A stretch of 64,000 bases of DNA from Acarospora socialis (GCA_025617375.2 JAMYGW020000006.1:1369001-1433000); one strand, 5' to 3'; shown: positions 21,584 to 33,462, numbered from the stretch's first letter. Notes: generated by a model not told the origin, from the letters alone. A program made the numbers and translations.

Positions 21584-23579
21584 TTAACCACCCACGGGCT
21601 TAGCCAACACCTTGACATTCGACGCGTTCCTTGCTATGCCTTTATCGAGCCACTCCATGCTGCTGCGATCTGTTTCGTACAACTCGAGGTCGAAACGAGT
21701 GAGGAAGGTCGCTAAACATATACGCATCTCGAGATAAGACAGGCTAGGGGCAACCGGCCCTCCGTCAGCCTCTCTAACCGATATCAAGTGGGCCTGGAGA
21801 ACGTACTCTTGACCAATACAGTTGCGAGTACCCTTGGAGAACCCGACGTTCCATGGTTCCAGCTGCTTTCCCTTCTCCCCAAGCCATCTCTCAGGGGTGA
21901 AATTCTCCGGGTTTTCGAAAAGGTCTGGATTGGTGTAAATTGTATAGATGCTCGAGTTAACAGTTGTCTGCCAACGTTAGTGACTCGAGTTGGTACTCGC
22001 GACCTGTGTGTGAGCTGAGAAGATTAGAACACTTACCCCACCTGGGATGAATTTGTCTCTTACATAAGTCCCTCCAGGCGGAACAATTCTGGGAAGAGTA
22101 CCGGATACTGGAGAGGCTAGCCTGAGGCTCTCTTTGATTACGGCAGTCTGTGTGGTAATCCAGTCATTATCAGAAACGAAGTACCCGAGGGTTAGGACCA
22201 ACCAGGTATGGTAAGTTAGCAAGGCCTTTCCAGATGAACGTTCCATGCTTGTCTCTAGGGGCTTCTTTCAGCTCCGACCGCAGTCTTGCCAAGACATCTT
22301 TGTGCTCGAGTATATGAAAAGTGGCAACCGAGAGGGTATAAGCTGTCGAGTCGCTACCGGCGAAGAGAAGTATAAAAGCATCGTCGACTAGTTGCTCCAA
22401 AGTGGGAACGTCATATCCTTTCTTCGGGTCTGATTCAAGCATTAAGTCAAAGATGGTAGTACTACCGTCCTCGCTCTGAAGAATTCCTTTTTCTCTCCGT
22501 GCCACGATGCTCGATATCCACTTTGCACAGTCCTTGATTGCCAAAGATCAGCATGACCACAGGTCTGTAGTTGACACGACTGTGACTTACGGCTCGAAAA
22601 GAGGAGTAACCCGGGAGCACCTTGTTACTCAGAAAGCTAGGTAACTTGAGTGCAGCCTTCTGAAGTATCGGGAAGTGTTTCATAACCGCAAGGCTTGTTG
22701 TGAACAAATCGAGACTGTCCATAAGCGGCTTGTCTCCGTCATACGACCCGACAAGGTTCTGCGAAAAGCCAAACAAAGACTTCGAGATAACGTCAATCTG
22801 GATGTGCGTCGTATCAGCGTCGAGGCATGGAAGTTCAGAGCCACCATCCTCGAACCGGGGTCGTTCCGCGGACGGATCACACAGATCTGACTTACAGTGA
22901 TACAACGGTACAGCAATTGAATGTCCGCCGGTTTACCTTGCGCATGACACTGTTTCATGACCTCGACTGCATCCCCCACCTTGTCCGCCACGCTCGGGGC
23001 AAGCTTATCGATAGAGTGCTTTGCGAAAAGCGGGGCAACGACGCTCCGATGAATCTTATGCTTTTGGGGGTCGCACATGGAGGCAAAAGAACTGCTCACG
23101 CCAGTACTGTCATAGAACCAGGGCGCTTTGTAGTATTCTGAGTGCCAAGAGAACATCCTGTGAGGAGTCAGTCTGTTGGTCGAGAGCTTGATTTAAATCT
23201 TCCCCCGGCGTCCAAACATACTCTTGGTAGAACTCCGGAGCGTTGATATGTAGAGTTTCAGGTGCGGTACGGAGAATGGGACCTGTTAAGTTGGTTAGCC
23301 TTAAGAGACCAAAGCAGGTTGGCGGTATACGTAGCAAAGCATACCATATCGTTTGTGCAACCCTGGCCAGCGCTTAGGAGTGACTCCTCCTAGTACAATA
23401 TCATGGTAAAACTCGTACCACCGAGTCGCTGCCGCCAGACGAGGGCCAGGGAATTTGCTGAGCGGGTGGAAGAACAGACGCCATACCACCAGCCCAACAT
23501 AGTACAAGGTACCGAGAAGGAGTCCGTATGCAAGTAGATCCAAGCCTTTGATGGTCAGGAAACTTGTTGTGGCTGTCAT
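21584..23579 (-). CDS. cytochrome P450 monooxygenase
   Basis: Eight exons (23345-23579, 23222-23282, 22896-23157, 22591-22797, 22203-22532, 22037-22147, 21807-21967, 21584-21743) keep phase throughout and give 508 residues, the usual length. An N-terminal membrane anchor (LLAYGLLLGTLYYVGLVVW) precedes HPLSKFPGPRLAAATRWYEF. The I-helix oxygen motif LLFAGSDST lies near residue 313, ExxR (KESLR) near 371, and the PERW motif (FTPERWLGEKG) in exon 7. The heme-thiolate loop FSKGTRNCIGQ is cut by an intron right after Gln and continues DLSYLEMR. The protein resembles fungal trichodiene-oxygenase-like P450s of the ER membrane. Substrate unknown; no terpene or polyketide synthase lies in this window. 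A long inverted repeat sits about 310 bases upstream of the start. Confidence 0.93.
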
Positions 23580-23892
23580 CTTTAGTGATGTCTTCACTCG
23601 GTACCACGATCGAGGTCGAGAAAAGGAGAATGGAGATAATATGTTGGGATAACCGGGGCAATATGCCGCAAAGTTCACCGTTTCAACCTGATCATGCTAT
23701 GGCAACGTGAGTTGGGTCTACTTATATCCAGAGCCTGCCTTGCTTTCCCTTATTAAGAGTACTTCTCGCATATGCATGCTCTGTAGGGTAAATCCAGTGG
23801 GTTGCACATCTTCAGTGTGCCGCATGGGTCTCAATAATGAGACGATCCAGACTGCACGGAACCCTTTGGTTTGCGGGCTGTTGTACTCGCGC

Positions 23893-24009
23893 CGCTCGAA
23901 ACCTGATAATTCACGTCAAGTGTGGGGATACGATACCTACGCTTACCTTAGTGAGATGACAAAGGTAAGCGTATCGTATCCCCACACTTGACGTGAATCA
24001 TATCGAGCG
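23893..24009. repeat. long near-perfect inverted repeat (hairpin)
   Basis: Core arms 23909-23949 and 23962-23998. The left arm starts ATTCACGTCAAGTGTGGGGA and the right arm ends TCCCCACACTTGACGTGAAT. A 4-base bulge and a 12-base loop (AGTGAGATGACA) interrupt them, leaving about 37 paired bases. Imperfect pairing extends outward to CGCTCGA / TCGAGCG at the rims. It lies in the 5' flank of the P450 gene. It could be a foldback element, a hairpin RNA source or a palindromic regulatory site; no flanking target-site duplication stood out. Confidence 0.85.
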
Positions 24010-25261
24010 ACGCGGTAATTGAGGTATGCTGTACGGGACATGTCACCGTTATTAGCATCCTGAGGAACGAGCTTGTCATGCCGATTATTGATTAATCAAC
24101 TAACTTTTACCTGAGTCGGTACTCACATAGTCTTCCTTGCACTTTTAGATTCCCGGCCAAATGGTTTTTTCCTTTCCCTTTTCCGTTCCTCGGACCACGA
24201 CGATTACCCGTCGGTGGGAGGGCCGACATCTGGCCCCTCATACAGCTCGACGGCCAAGCGCTTATGGAGGATAGAGGAAGTCCTGGAAAGACGTTCGATT
24301 AGGGATAGAGGTACCTATGATGGCGGTGATGCGGGGTGTTAGCCACACCTTGGCAAATAATCTGCCCGAGGCCTTTCCGCATACGAGTACAACCCTTCCA
24401 CTTCATCGATTGAGATCCACACATTATCAAGGTGGCTCCACGTGCTATCAACAACACAAATGGCTTTCAAGAATATATCAAGGGTCACGCCAATCAGTTT
24501 CCCACACGACAAACTCATTGAACAGGGAGTTACTTTCCATACTGCAAAACTCGAGTAGCAGACCATCAGCGGACTACATTTAATAGAGGTTTTATTGCTA
24601 CCAATCTAATCCTAAGCAAGGGATAAGTGCTCCTATTCTCCGTATTATTTTTGTTTTTAGACGGTCATACAGTACCGGTCGGTAAGTGTTTATCCCAGGA
24701 TGTAGACATTTACTCATTTTCCCCTACCCAGGGGGATAAACACTTAGTTAGCCCGAGGCTTCATGGCAGAGGTCGCGGCAGAACCATAAGCGGCACCAGA
24801 CAGCAAAAACATGTTTACAATGCACAGAGAGGGACATTTCTGCTTGATACAAGTAATCGTTATTGCTTCTAAGTGTCACTGATCACAGAATGAAATTTCT
24901 AGGACTCTTTGTGGACTGTCACCATCTAAATCTATGAGAGAATTGAAGGTGTTTGTGGTCGCTTGATTATTGTGGTCTGCCATCATTTCTGACATCCCAG
25001 ATCTTTCGAATCAAGACACTCACCCACTGACCTGGGCGACCTATTATCTCCAAAGGGGTCCAGCAGAAGGGTTGGAGTCTCACCCTCACGATGGGCGCAC
25101 AGTACAGGTCTCTTAACCGAGCACATATGACAACCAGATCTGGATATTAATATACGATATTAGGGCGTGGGGTCGCCATCTAGGACATAAACCCATAATA
25201 TGTACAGACATGAACGAAACTTCGCGAGGGATCAATATCCGACCCTTCGACTAAAAACACG
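24010..25261. other. gene-free stretch
   Basis: About 1.2 kb without a supported gene. Holds a second, shorter inverted repeat at 24683. Confidence 0.45.
24683..24746. repeat. short inverted repeat
   Basis: Perfect 14-base arms TAAGTGTTTATCCC and GGGATAAACACTTA separated by 36 bases. Could be the ends of a very small foldback element or a stem-loop. No coding content between the arms. Confidence 0.75.
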
Positions 25262-25266
25262 CTGCC

Positions 25267-25296
25267 GCTGCGCTGCGCTACGCTACGCTACGCTAC
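25267..25296 (+). repeat. pentanucleotide microsatellite
   Basis: Six 5-base units: GCTGC twice, then GCTAC four times, just downstream of the But2-type gene's stop. Confidence 0.85.
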
Positions 25297-25320
25297 CGAC
25301 CAGCGTCCTCTGTCCCTCAT

Positions 25321-25890
25321 CTAGCAGTTGAAAGTGATCTGCAGCCCTTGCGTGCCGGCGACCTCCGCAAAGTTGACGCTGCCAGCCGTGGAATCGCCGG
25401 CGATGGAGAGACGGTAGCTGAGGCTGGACGCGCAGGCGGCGGAGTTGATGACGCGCGTGGTCTGGGTGTTGGGGTCGGAGGCGAAGGTGATGGTGCCGAA
25501 GAGGCCGGCGTTGTTGGGTGCCGTGGCATAGGTGTCGGTGGCCTGGGCGAGACGGTCGAGCGTGAAGACGTTGACCTGGCTGGCGCCGGTGCTGGTCACG
25601 GTGGCGCCGGCGGGGAAAATAGCCTCGAGATGGCAGCCGTAGCTGCCAGCGGGGATGTTGTCAAAGATCACGAGGGCGTCGCGGCGCGTGAAGGTGTTGC
25701 CGGCGGCGGGGTCCAGGGCCACGTTGACGTCCATGCCGGGGGCGGCGGTGTTCGGGTTGGCTTGGTCGATCACGTCGATGGAAGTCGGGAAGATGGTGGT
25801 GCAGGCGCGAGGGACCAGGGTGGCGGTCGGCTTGGCGGAGGAGAGGAAGGCCGTGGCCAGGATGGCGGAAGTGATGGAGAGAGCGTGCAT
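25321..25890 (-). CDS. secreted But2-domain-like protein
   Basis: Single exon, 189 residues. Residues 1-19 form a secretion signal ending SSAKP. The mature part starts RACTTIFPTSIDVIDQANP and has the beta-rich layout of But2 C-terminal-like domain proteins. DALVIFDNIPAGSYGCHLEA carries the conserved Gly-Cys, FTLDRLAQ follows, and the protein ends LQITFNC. Four Cys in the mature chain (RAC, YGC, AAC, FNC) could form two disulfides. Such proteins are abundant, extracellular and of unknown role in moulds; the original fission yeast But2 interacts with the ubiquitin-like modifier Uba3, which tells little here. Third-position GC is high, as in a strongly expressed gene. Confidence 0.82.
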   Translation of the reverse strand: MHALSITSAILATAFLSSAKPTATLVPRACTTIFPTSIDVIDQANPNTAAPGMDVNVALDPAAGNTFTRRDALVIFDNIPAGSYGCHLEAIFPAGATVTSTGASQVNVFTLDRLAQATDTYATAPNNAGLFGTITFASDPNTQTTRVINSAACASSLSYRLSIAGDSTAGSVNFAEVAGTQGLQITFNC

Positions 25891-27725
25891 CTTGGTGGTT
25901 TGGCTTTGTTTTGGTGGAGAAGAGTTTAGGAGTTGTAGTGAGTTGAGAGATGAACAATAAGAGTGCTTTGGTCAAGGAGGTTCAGATTTGATCGGGTTGC
26001 TGGATGATGGTCTTGCTTCACGGGATTCCCTGGCTTACTTATACCTGACATGACATTGAACCTTGGTGGTGTGATTGCTGCCTCTCACATTCCTTCTCGA
26101 GGAGTCTGAGCGTGCGAAGACGGTTTGTTTTGAGTCAATGATTGCATCAAGATTGTTTTGTGTTGAACAAACTATAATACCTGACCTGGCCTGACCAGGT
26201 AGGTTTGACCCCAGTGCTGAATGGAGCGTGTGTTGACCGCACGACTGGATCGTGGAACACCAAAGTGGTCTTCGCCGTAGAGTAAGTGATGACGATATAG
26301 CGTGATATGGAGTTGTTGGGACTGTATACTGCTATCGAGGGTGAGTACCCTGGTAGATCGGGATTAGGTCTGGAGTGGTCTGAGCCCTCGACATTATGTA
26401 ATCAAACCCCTCAACCCTCAATTCCAGCACCGACTGACTAGGGCCAGGTACGAACGACCCATCGATGAACAGAACACCTCAATATCACCTGATCCACAAT
26501 TCCGCCTCGATTAAGTCATCAACTTTTGAAGAGTCCCTTCCTATCTGACTCTAGTCGTGAAGGTTGATGTACTCTAATCGAGCGACTCCGTGGAACCACA
26601 TAACTCAAAGAACAACCAAACGAACCAAAACTGCACCTTACTCAAAGACAGAGATCAAAACGTAAGCCAGACTCAGCTCCACTCTCTGTGGTCGCCAGTG
26701 AAAGGAACTCAGAAGACTAAACGATATGAGTGCCAGAGAAATGCTGAGAGTGGAATGGACACCGTCTTCGCGTCCCAGGCATTTTCGGGCCAGTAGTTCA
26801 GCGGTCGGATCGCAATACACAGAGTAACATGGATTGAGTGCTTCAACTCCCTTTAGGTGGTGAGTTCCAGTGGAGCCTATAGTCTGAGGTCATGACTGCT
26901 TTTATGATATCTTCGAGTCTTCGGAGAGATCGACTCAAGGGTAGTACTTTATTTCGTACTGGACTAGGTCCTGACGAGGAGGGCGTTCTATGAAGAACTT
27001 TTGAAGGGCAGAGCAATTGGATCTGCTACAATCTCCGAGCAAATCTTGAGCGATCGCCAGCTTCAACACCGACCCCCAAGATACCGATATTACCGATATA
27101 TATAAGGGAAGATCAAGCCCGACCCAACCGCACTCCTACGATGCTAGTTGTGTCTCCACCTCAGAGTTTACTTCCCGTCCTCGCATAAGGGTGTATTCTT
27201 ACCTGAAGCCAAGAGACTCATCCAGGCTCTGCCGTCGGGAGATCATTTATCACCGCGCTGAATGTGGAATGCTGCGGCTTGCCAAACGCGGATTGACTAT
27301 TGTAGACCCTCGATTGCGTACCGAGAGAGAGAGCGAAGATTGGGTACCCTATGGTGGAGCATGTCGTCAGTGACTTTAAATGTTGCTGGAGGGGCAACAG
27401 TATAGTTGGTCTGGGCAATCGATAAGCTCTGATCGAAGCGGTTCTGAAGGTGAGGGACGCGATATATAGGTTGATAAGTCTTATTTACGTTTCACACCCA
27501 GTTTGTGAGAGGCGTCAAGAAAGGGTTGTGATGCGGTCTGCGCGAGGATAGATGTAGAGGTAAATAAGAATAAAGATGTATATGCACCTCCGCCATAGAG
27601 ATTATGTCCGTCTCAGATATGGTATAACACACCGAACCAAAACCAGATCAAAGTTTGACCATTCCAACGCCAGCGACCGAAGCCCTAACCCATCCATTCA
27701 TTCCATTTTCAGCATAACAACAAAC
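25891..27725. other. gene-free stretch
   Basis: 1.8 kb containing the 5' flank of the But2-type gene and the 3' flank of the membrane-protein gene. No gene, RNA or repeat recognised. Confidence 0.45.
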
Positions 27726-29996
27726 TCAGTTACCATACCCTAAATACGGCGTCCCAGGTAGGTCCGGAGTGGCCCAAGAACTCGTCGTACTAGCGTACCG
27801 CGACACAGGACAATAGCGAAATCTCCCACTCTCATCCTCGTCCATCGTATATCTAACCTTCGCCGTCGCCTTCTCATCGTCGTACCTGATGCCGGCAAAC
27901 TCGCCTTGATGCTGGTGCTCGAGTGCAGCAACAACGAGCTCGGTCGCAGAGCGCTGCCGTGTACGCACGACGAGGAGGAGGAGGGTGCGGATAAGCACGC
28001 ACGTCATGCCTGCGATGACGACAACAACTCCGAGCTTGGAGGTGCGGGTGGGGTTGCCGAAGGCCCAGACGTGGATGGTGGCGTAGCGGTGAAAGATGGG
28101 GTGATGCGTTGGATCGTCGGTGACGGCGGACGGCCCGGCGGCGGTGTAGTGGTATTCGACCATGGACATGGCTTGCAGTGTGGAGAAGAAGCCTATGAGG
28201 AAGAGGTCGGTAAATGCTTGTATGGCGCTGTCGGATGTCGAGGTGCTAAGGCCTCGTTTTATATTTCTTACTAAGGCGCTTGCGGCGGCGCGGTCTTGGG
28301 TCAGGAAGCCGTTCTGGTCGACGGACCAGGCAGCCAACACCCAGTCGGGGTGAACTACGGCGTGTTCACCTAGGACGAGATCCGTGATATCGGTCACTTG
28401 GATCATACTGAGGGGATTGGAGCTGGGGGATGTGTCTAGTGAGTATGTGGAAAAGTTGTTGTGGACAGCCAGCTCGATGAGCAGCTGTTGGTTTGCTGGT
28501 TCATTGGGCATTCCGAACTGCAAGGTCAAAATATTGCTGGACATGTTTGCCAAGCTTGGAGGCAGTTTAGGAGGCGAGAAGAACTTGTCCCAGTCACAAT
28601 GGCTGTTTGACGATACCGAGCCGTTCACTAGACATGCGAGTGGTATAGACCCGGGGTTGAATGTCGAATTGAAGTAAGCGACCTTGTCAGAAAAGTAAAC
28701 GTCGACGTTCGCAGCATTGCTGGAAGACTTCACATCCCTAACAGCAAAGCTCGCGTTTGCGTCCGCCACGTCCCAGCCCGTCCCAACACGAATGCACTTG
28801 GTGTAAGAATCATCTGAGTATAGGGAGGGTTGCCAGCCATCGAAGCAGCGAACCTGCTTGTCATGTGCAACGTTTGTGACAGAGACGTTCTGGGCCACAT
28901 AGATATTAGCGCGGATGCCAATAATAGGACCCGATCTCTTCAGGATTGTTTGGAGGGAGTTGTTGTATAACTGATCAGAGGCTTGATCGAAGGGTAGACC
29001 CTGTGTGATGTTGACGAAGGTGGCCAGGTCTTTATCGAGACCGCGCAAGACCTGTCGATTCGGTGCCCAGGTAACGAAGTGGGAGACTTCGGTCATGTTG
29101 AACGCAAAGCTGACGCCCAACTCCTGGGTGATTGCAGTTCCACCCCCATCAACGAATGGATCTAGAGAGTATTGGTCCAAGATGGCGCTATTTGAATCAA
29201 CCAACGAATCCAGGCTGGCTGCATATGCATCCGTGTTGCAGGAGTAGTTGCGAGCCGCGAGCATTGCATCAGAGCAGCCGTGAAAAACCGAGTCACCCAT
29301 TGGACGGTCCCCTAAACCAGTTTTGTTGAATTGCTGTTCTAGCTGTGTAGGTGTGTCAATCCACTGCAGAGTCGGCAATACTAATACTGCTGTCGCAGGC
29401 CCCATGAGGTTGGCCAGAATGCACATGAATGCGGCGAAGAGTGCAAAGAGGTACAGCGTGACCGCTGATAGTTGTTTTCCTGACATCGTTGGCGTGGGAG
29501 AAGTGGGCGTAGTCCAAAGGAGCTTGTCGAATAGCATTCGGAGGTCCGTAACCTCCACGTGCTTCATCAGGAAACCGATGGGGAGACCGTTGCCGCTCCG
29601 TGCGAGCAATATTGTCACGTTGTAGACTAGACTCGTGGCGATGAACACGAACCATACCTCTAGAGCTTTTGCGACGAATTGAAGGACTCCAAGAGTGTTA
29701 TGGTCGTATTCATCGAGAGCCTGCGCGCGCTGAATCGCCGTATCACCCAACGGATCGGCCGAGCACTTTCCTGTCGGACACCAAACACTAGCTCCAATGA
29801 TGTGGGGTTTGAAGTGAAAAATCAGGAGGGTCGCTGTGGGAGCGAGCCATAGGAGACCCAGCAGTTGAGATATGAGGGTCCATACCCAGGACTCGCCAGG
29901 TCGTCTTCGCGGTCGTGGGATGGCCTCTTCCTTTGAGAATAACGATGTGCTCCGTTGAGCGACATGTACTAGTGTCTTATACTGTGATGGAGCCAT
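27726..29996 (-). CDS. fungal multi-pass membrane protein, unknown function
   Basis: Intronless, 756 residues. After a basic N-terminal tail come three predicted membrane helices (around 40-62 LLGLLWLAPTATLLIFHF, 105-130 VWFVFIATSLVYNVTILLA, 178-205 LYLFALFAAFMCILANL). A large loop of about 450 residues with many N-glycosylation sequons (NYS, NMT, NVS, NSTF, NMS, NFST) and paired Cys follows, then a last helix near 670-695 (LGVVVVIAGMTCVLIRTLLL) and a cytosolic tail. The topology is that of a plasma-membrane protein with one big outer domain, a common but uncharacterised family in Pezizomycotina. Function unknown. Confidence 0.8.
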   Translation of the reverse strand: MAPSQYKTLVHVAQRSTSLFSKEEAIPRPRRRPGESWVWTLISQLLGLLWLAPTATLLIFHFKPHIIGASVWCPTGKCSADPLGDTAIQRAQALDEYDHNTLGVLQFVAKALEVWFVFIATSLVYNVTILLARSGNGLPIGFLMKHVEVTDLRMLFDKLLWTTPTSPTPTMSGKQLSAVTLYLFALFAAFMCILANLMGPATAVLVLPTLQWIDTPTQLEQQFNKTGLGDRPMGDSVFHGCSDAMLAARNYSCNTDAYAASLDSLVDSNSAILDQYSLDPFVDGGGTAITQELGVSFAFNMTEVSHFVTWAPNRQVLRGLDKDLATFVNITQGLPFDQASDQLYNNSLQTILKRSGPIIGIRANIYVAQNVSVTNVAHDKQVRCFDGWQPSLYSDDSYTKCIRVGTGWDVADANASFAVRDVKSSSNAANVDVYFSDKVAYFNSTFNPGSIPLACLVNGSVSSNSHCDWDKFFSPPKLPPSLANMSSNILTLQFGMPNEPANQQLLIELAVHNNFSTYSLDTSPSSNPLSMIQVTDITDLVLGEHAVVHPDWVLAAWSVDQNGFLTQDRAAASALVRNIKRGLSTSTSDSAIQAFTDLFLIGFFSTLQAMSMVEYHYTAAGPSAVTDDPTHHPIFHRYATIHVWAFGNPTRTSKLGVVVVIAGMTCVLIRTLLLLVVRTRQRSATELVVAALEHQHQGEFAGIRYDDEKATAKVRYTMDEDESGRFRYCPVSRYASTTSSWATPDLPGTPYLGYGN

Positions 29997-31709
29997 GATC
30001 GCTCAACGCTCGGATAGATGGACGAAGATCAAGATAGTGACCAAACTTGTATCAAACGCTCGGCGATTTATCAGAAGCGGCTGCGAATGACAAGAAGTAA
30101 CGATGCGCCAATGGCCACAACTAGAGTAAGAAAGTCAAATGGTACCTTCCAACGGAGAGGTATAAGGAGGAGAAGTCATAGTAGAGAAGATGGATCCGGG
30201 AAAGGATAAAATGAGGCAGAGGAAAAGGCGAGTATTAATATTTGACCGCACCCAGAACACTCAGCATGTTTACAAATGCTCCGGGGTCCAATGGTGGATC
30301 TTCAGATACCTTGCGTGCCATCCTCTGCATTAGTTCGGCTCTCACAGCCTTGAGTGGGGGCTATTGTTAGGGTTGACTGCATGCAAGCAACCTGAAGGCT
30401 GCACAACCACGAGTCTCGATGTCAGCCGCAGAAACAATTCTGTTGCAACCAAGCGGGCGGGCTGTTACTGTAGAGTGCTCCCTGGGCATCTTTCCCGTGC
30501 TAAGCTCTCTACCACCTACCTTAGTGCTTACCTTGGCACGGGTGCTATTTTAAGTATGTACATGCCATGCGCATGTGTTCGTGTGCTTGTTTCCCGAGTC
30601 AAACCTGTTATTGCTTTTATCAAGCAAGTGTCAGTTCAAACTCTCAATGCTAAATATGGAGCAAGTTCCATGTAGATTTTGAAGTTACTGATGTTTGCGT
30701 CCTCTTCAACTCATGGACTGAGAGATATCTTGAGGGCATGTTGCCAATTTCTGTTGAGGTCATGGACAAAACAGGAGGAGATGCCGAGTAGAGTGTACAA
30801 AGTACAACGCAGAGCCTCAGCTGAAGAGAGCTAATGCTTCTCTTCATCTCAGCCTGACGCCACACCGACTCTTGACGGAAATTGTGTCGGCCAATTGGTC
30901 CTTGTTTAATTACGACTGCAAATGGCCCTTGCATGACAAGTGATCAAATGCAGGTAAGAAGTCAATAAGAGGAGCTTCCCAGTCTCCGGTTTGCGGCATG
31001 TTCCTTGACCTTCCGGCAAAGAATCAGCGTGATCTTGAGGATTGCACGGGTTGTAAAATTACGGCCGAGGAGATTTACTTTTTCACTTGCGGCTGCCCTC
31101 GAGTTCCTCCCGTTTCAGCTATAACCTGAGCGTAAAGCTCTCACCTTGTGTGTTTTTGCTGAGGCTCTGCTCTTCGAAGCTCTGTAGGAAATATCTTGGT
31201 CTCTCCAATCGAGTCAGTCCCATACCTACCTGCATTGTGTTGCTGACTAAGTACGAGATTTCCTTTAGATGTTGAGGACCCGCCTCGAGGTCGTGTTATG
31301 GTTTTTCATCAAGTCTTGCGTCAAAGTTGAGCCAATCAGTACGTTATCCTTTCATTCTGTACTCGCTGCACTTGAAATATACCAGCCAAGGGAGATGCAG
31401 CTGTTGATTTACAGTGGAGCGCTGACCTCCACTCCACCAGTGTTGCAGTGCTCTGCTTACGGCAGCTTACAAAGACAATCAAGGATCTTTGCCTGCCTAC
31501 TCATGCCTGTCCCAGTCACTGATATGTTTAGATCCCACATTGAGGCTCTGAGATATATCGAAGCCCGCTGTCCTGGAGGGTGTTGGAGTTTCTCGATCCT
31601 CTGATGGCTTGCTTGCATATAATACCGCCAGCCTTCAAACTGTCAAAATGTCTTCCATATCATCTAGGCACGTTGATGACGTGCCAACTTTTCTTTCCGG
31701 GCAAAAGCG
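29997..31709. other. gene-free stretch
   Basis: 1.7 kb between the membrane-protein gene and the sulfotransferase-like relict. Only short random frames; nothing recognised. Confidence 0.45.
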
Positions 31710-32681
31710 ATGCAGGTCCTATGTCTTGGGCTCTCTCGTACTGGAACTATGTGTTTGTCTCCTGCCTCTTGACTTGCCTATCCAGCTGAAGAGCTTTGAT
31801 TCCAGCTTTGTATACCGCTCTGAATACAATGGGATATAGAAGCTATCACATGCTAGAGGTCCCCAATAATGAAAAGGCCAAGCATCCTTACTGCTGGCAC
31901 AGAGCTTTGACCAGCATACTTGACGGCACGGGAAAGCGGTATGTCGCCGCCGAGCTAGATATAATGCTTCGAAATTGCACTGTCATCTTCGTTCATCCTG
32001 GGCATCCAGACTGAGCATCATTGGAACATAGGCGGCGACCGATGCCCCTTGCGTGAACTTCACCGACGAGCTGGTCGCGGCATACCCTAAGACGACGGCC
32101 CATTCTCACGAATCGAAATCCGGATAAATGGTTTGTATCGGTGGACAATTCTTTCTTCAAAGTCCTCGGCTGGAGGCTCTGGAACTTACTTGCTCGCGTC
32201 GACCGGGTAAGATTTTTCACACCACGTACACCCACCAGATTTCCTGCCCAGGGTTTCCTTCTGACGTGAGGATTTCCAATCTGCAGGACGTTAGCATCTA
32301 CACCGAGCTCCTGATGTTTACCCTTAGGGACTTCAGCGTTGGTGAATGGCACAACCGTGCCGATCTCCGTCGTGGCTTCATACCACATTACGAGCACGTC
32401 CGTTCGATCGTCCCGAAAGACAACCTCTTGGAGTTCCGCTCCGAGGACGGCTGGGAGCCCCTGTGCAAGAACCTGGGGAAGGCCATTGCCGATAAGCCAT
32501 GCCCGCACGTCAACAAGTGCGAGCACACCGCAAAATAACGCAAGGGATTGTTTGTAGTGCAGGTGGCAAAGCTGTGGCTAAGGGAGCGGGCTGGGCTTCG
32601 GTGGTCGGGGTGGTGATCTGGGCTGTGTGGAATTGCCAACAGACGGTGTGGTTCAGGTCTGAAGCTAGTCAGATGTTGTAA
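31710..32681 (+). pseudogene. sulfotransferase-like P-loop protein, disrupted
   Basis: Family segments are in order with good GT-AG introns: exon 31710-31752 (MQVLCLGLSRTGTM, the P-loop), 31806-31981 (SLYTALNTMGYRSYHMLEV, AKHPYCWHRAL), then from 32032 (APCVNFTDELVAAYPKT), then ILTNRNPDKWFVSVDNSFFK up to a GTAAGA donor at 32217, and from 32287 (LLEFRSEDGWEPLCKNLGK, PHVNK). The frame shifts by one base near 32100, between the YPKT and ILTNRN segments. A second shift is needed near 32530 to reach a hydrophobic tail (GWASVVGVVIWAVW) ending at 32681. Intact relatives are fungal PAPS-type sulfotransferase-like proteins of unknown substrate. Read as a host pseudogene, unless both shifts are assembly errors. 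Confidence 0.75.
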
Positions 32682-33462
32682 TTCATACCTTTTCATCTCA
32701 TGTAGGCCTGATGCTTCGCAAGCATGAAAGGTCTTAGCAACAACGTGGCGAAAGAAGATCAGGGCTTTGTCATTGATGCTCGGACTGTGCGATTGAACCC
32801 GATATATTGATCTTACTAGAGTTTTGTCCAACTATGTATGAGTGACTACAGCTATAAGAAAACAAGAGCGACCTGCGTGATTTCAGTAAAGCCTCCTTGA
32901 ATCAGCCCTACGGTTGCTTTTAAGGTACCGTACTCGTTTGCCAAGGGCGTCTAGGGTACCTCGCACTTGTACTCTACAGATACGTTTTAGCGCTCACTGC
33001 TTTCACGACCAGCGCGTTGCGATCTTTGAGACTGTGCTTGACCATTCGGATCTCCTCACATTGGTCCTAGTAGGTACTTTCAAGGTTCTCTCTCAGATGG
33101 CGCCACAAACTAGAGCCGATCAATGTGCCGGCTGCGATGCGTATAATTGCCTACCGTTGACTGAACTAGGAAGGTAAGCTTTGTCGGCCGCTAACTCTAA
33201 GAGGCAGGCCTTCCACTTGACACCAGATGTGAATGGTGGAGCGTACCTTAAGATTTTGAGCTGAGCCTTGGTGCCTGTCTCACGCGTGGTGCTGCCTATG
33301 ACATTCTTCAGGCTGGCTTCTCCTTCTCCAGTCCATTCTTTATTGCTCTCGAAGATATTCTCAAACTACCCTTGTTCGTGCTTCTTCTTCTTGTGCCTTG
33401 CCCAGCTTGACGTCTTGTGAAGCTGCTTCGACCGGGAGGCTACCTTTCCTCTTACCGACGCA
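32682..33462. other. gene-free stretch
   Basis: 5' flank of the S9 peptidase gene. No supported feature. Confidence 0.45.

Noticed and set aside
21584-25890. Secondary-metabolite cluster around the P450
   Set aside because: No synthase, transporter or pathway regulator nearby; neighbours are an endosomal protein and a But2-type secreted protein.
25348-25929. 193-codon Gly-rich frame opposite the But2-type gene
   Set aside because: Antisense shadow caused by high third-position GC of the real gene.
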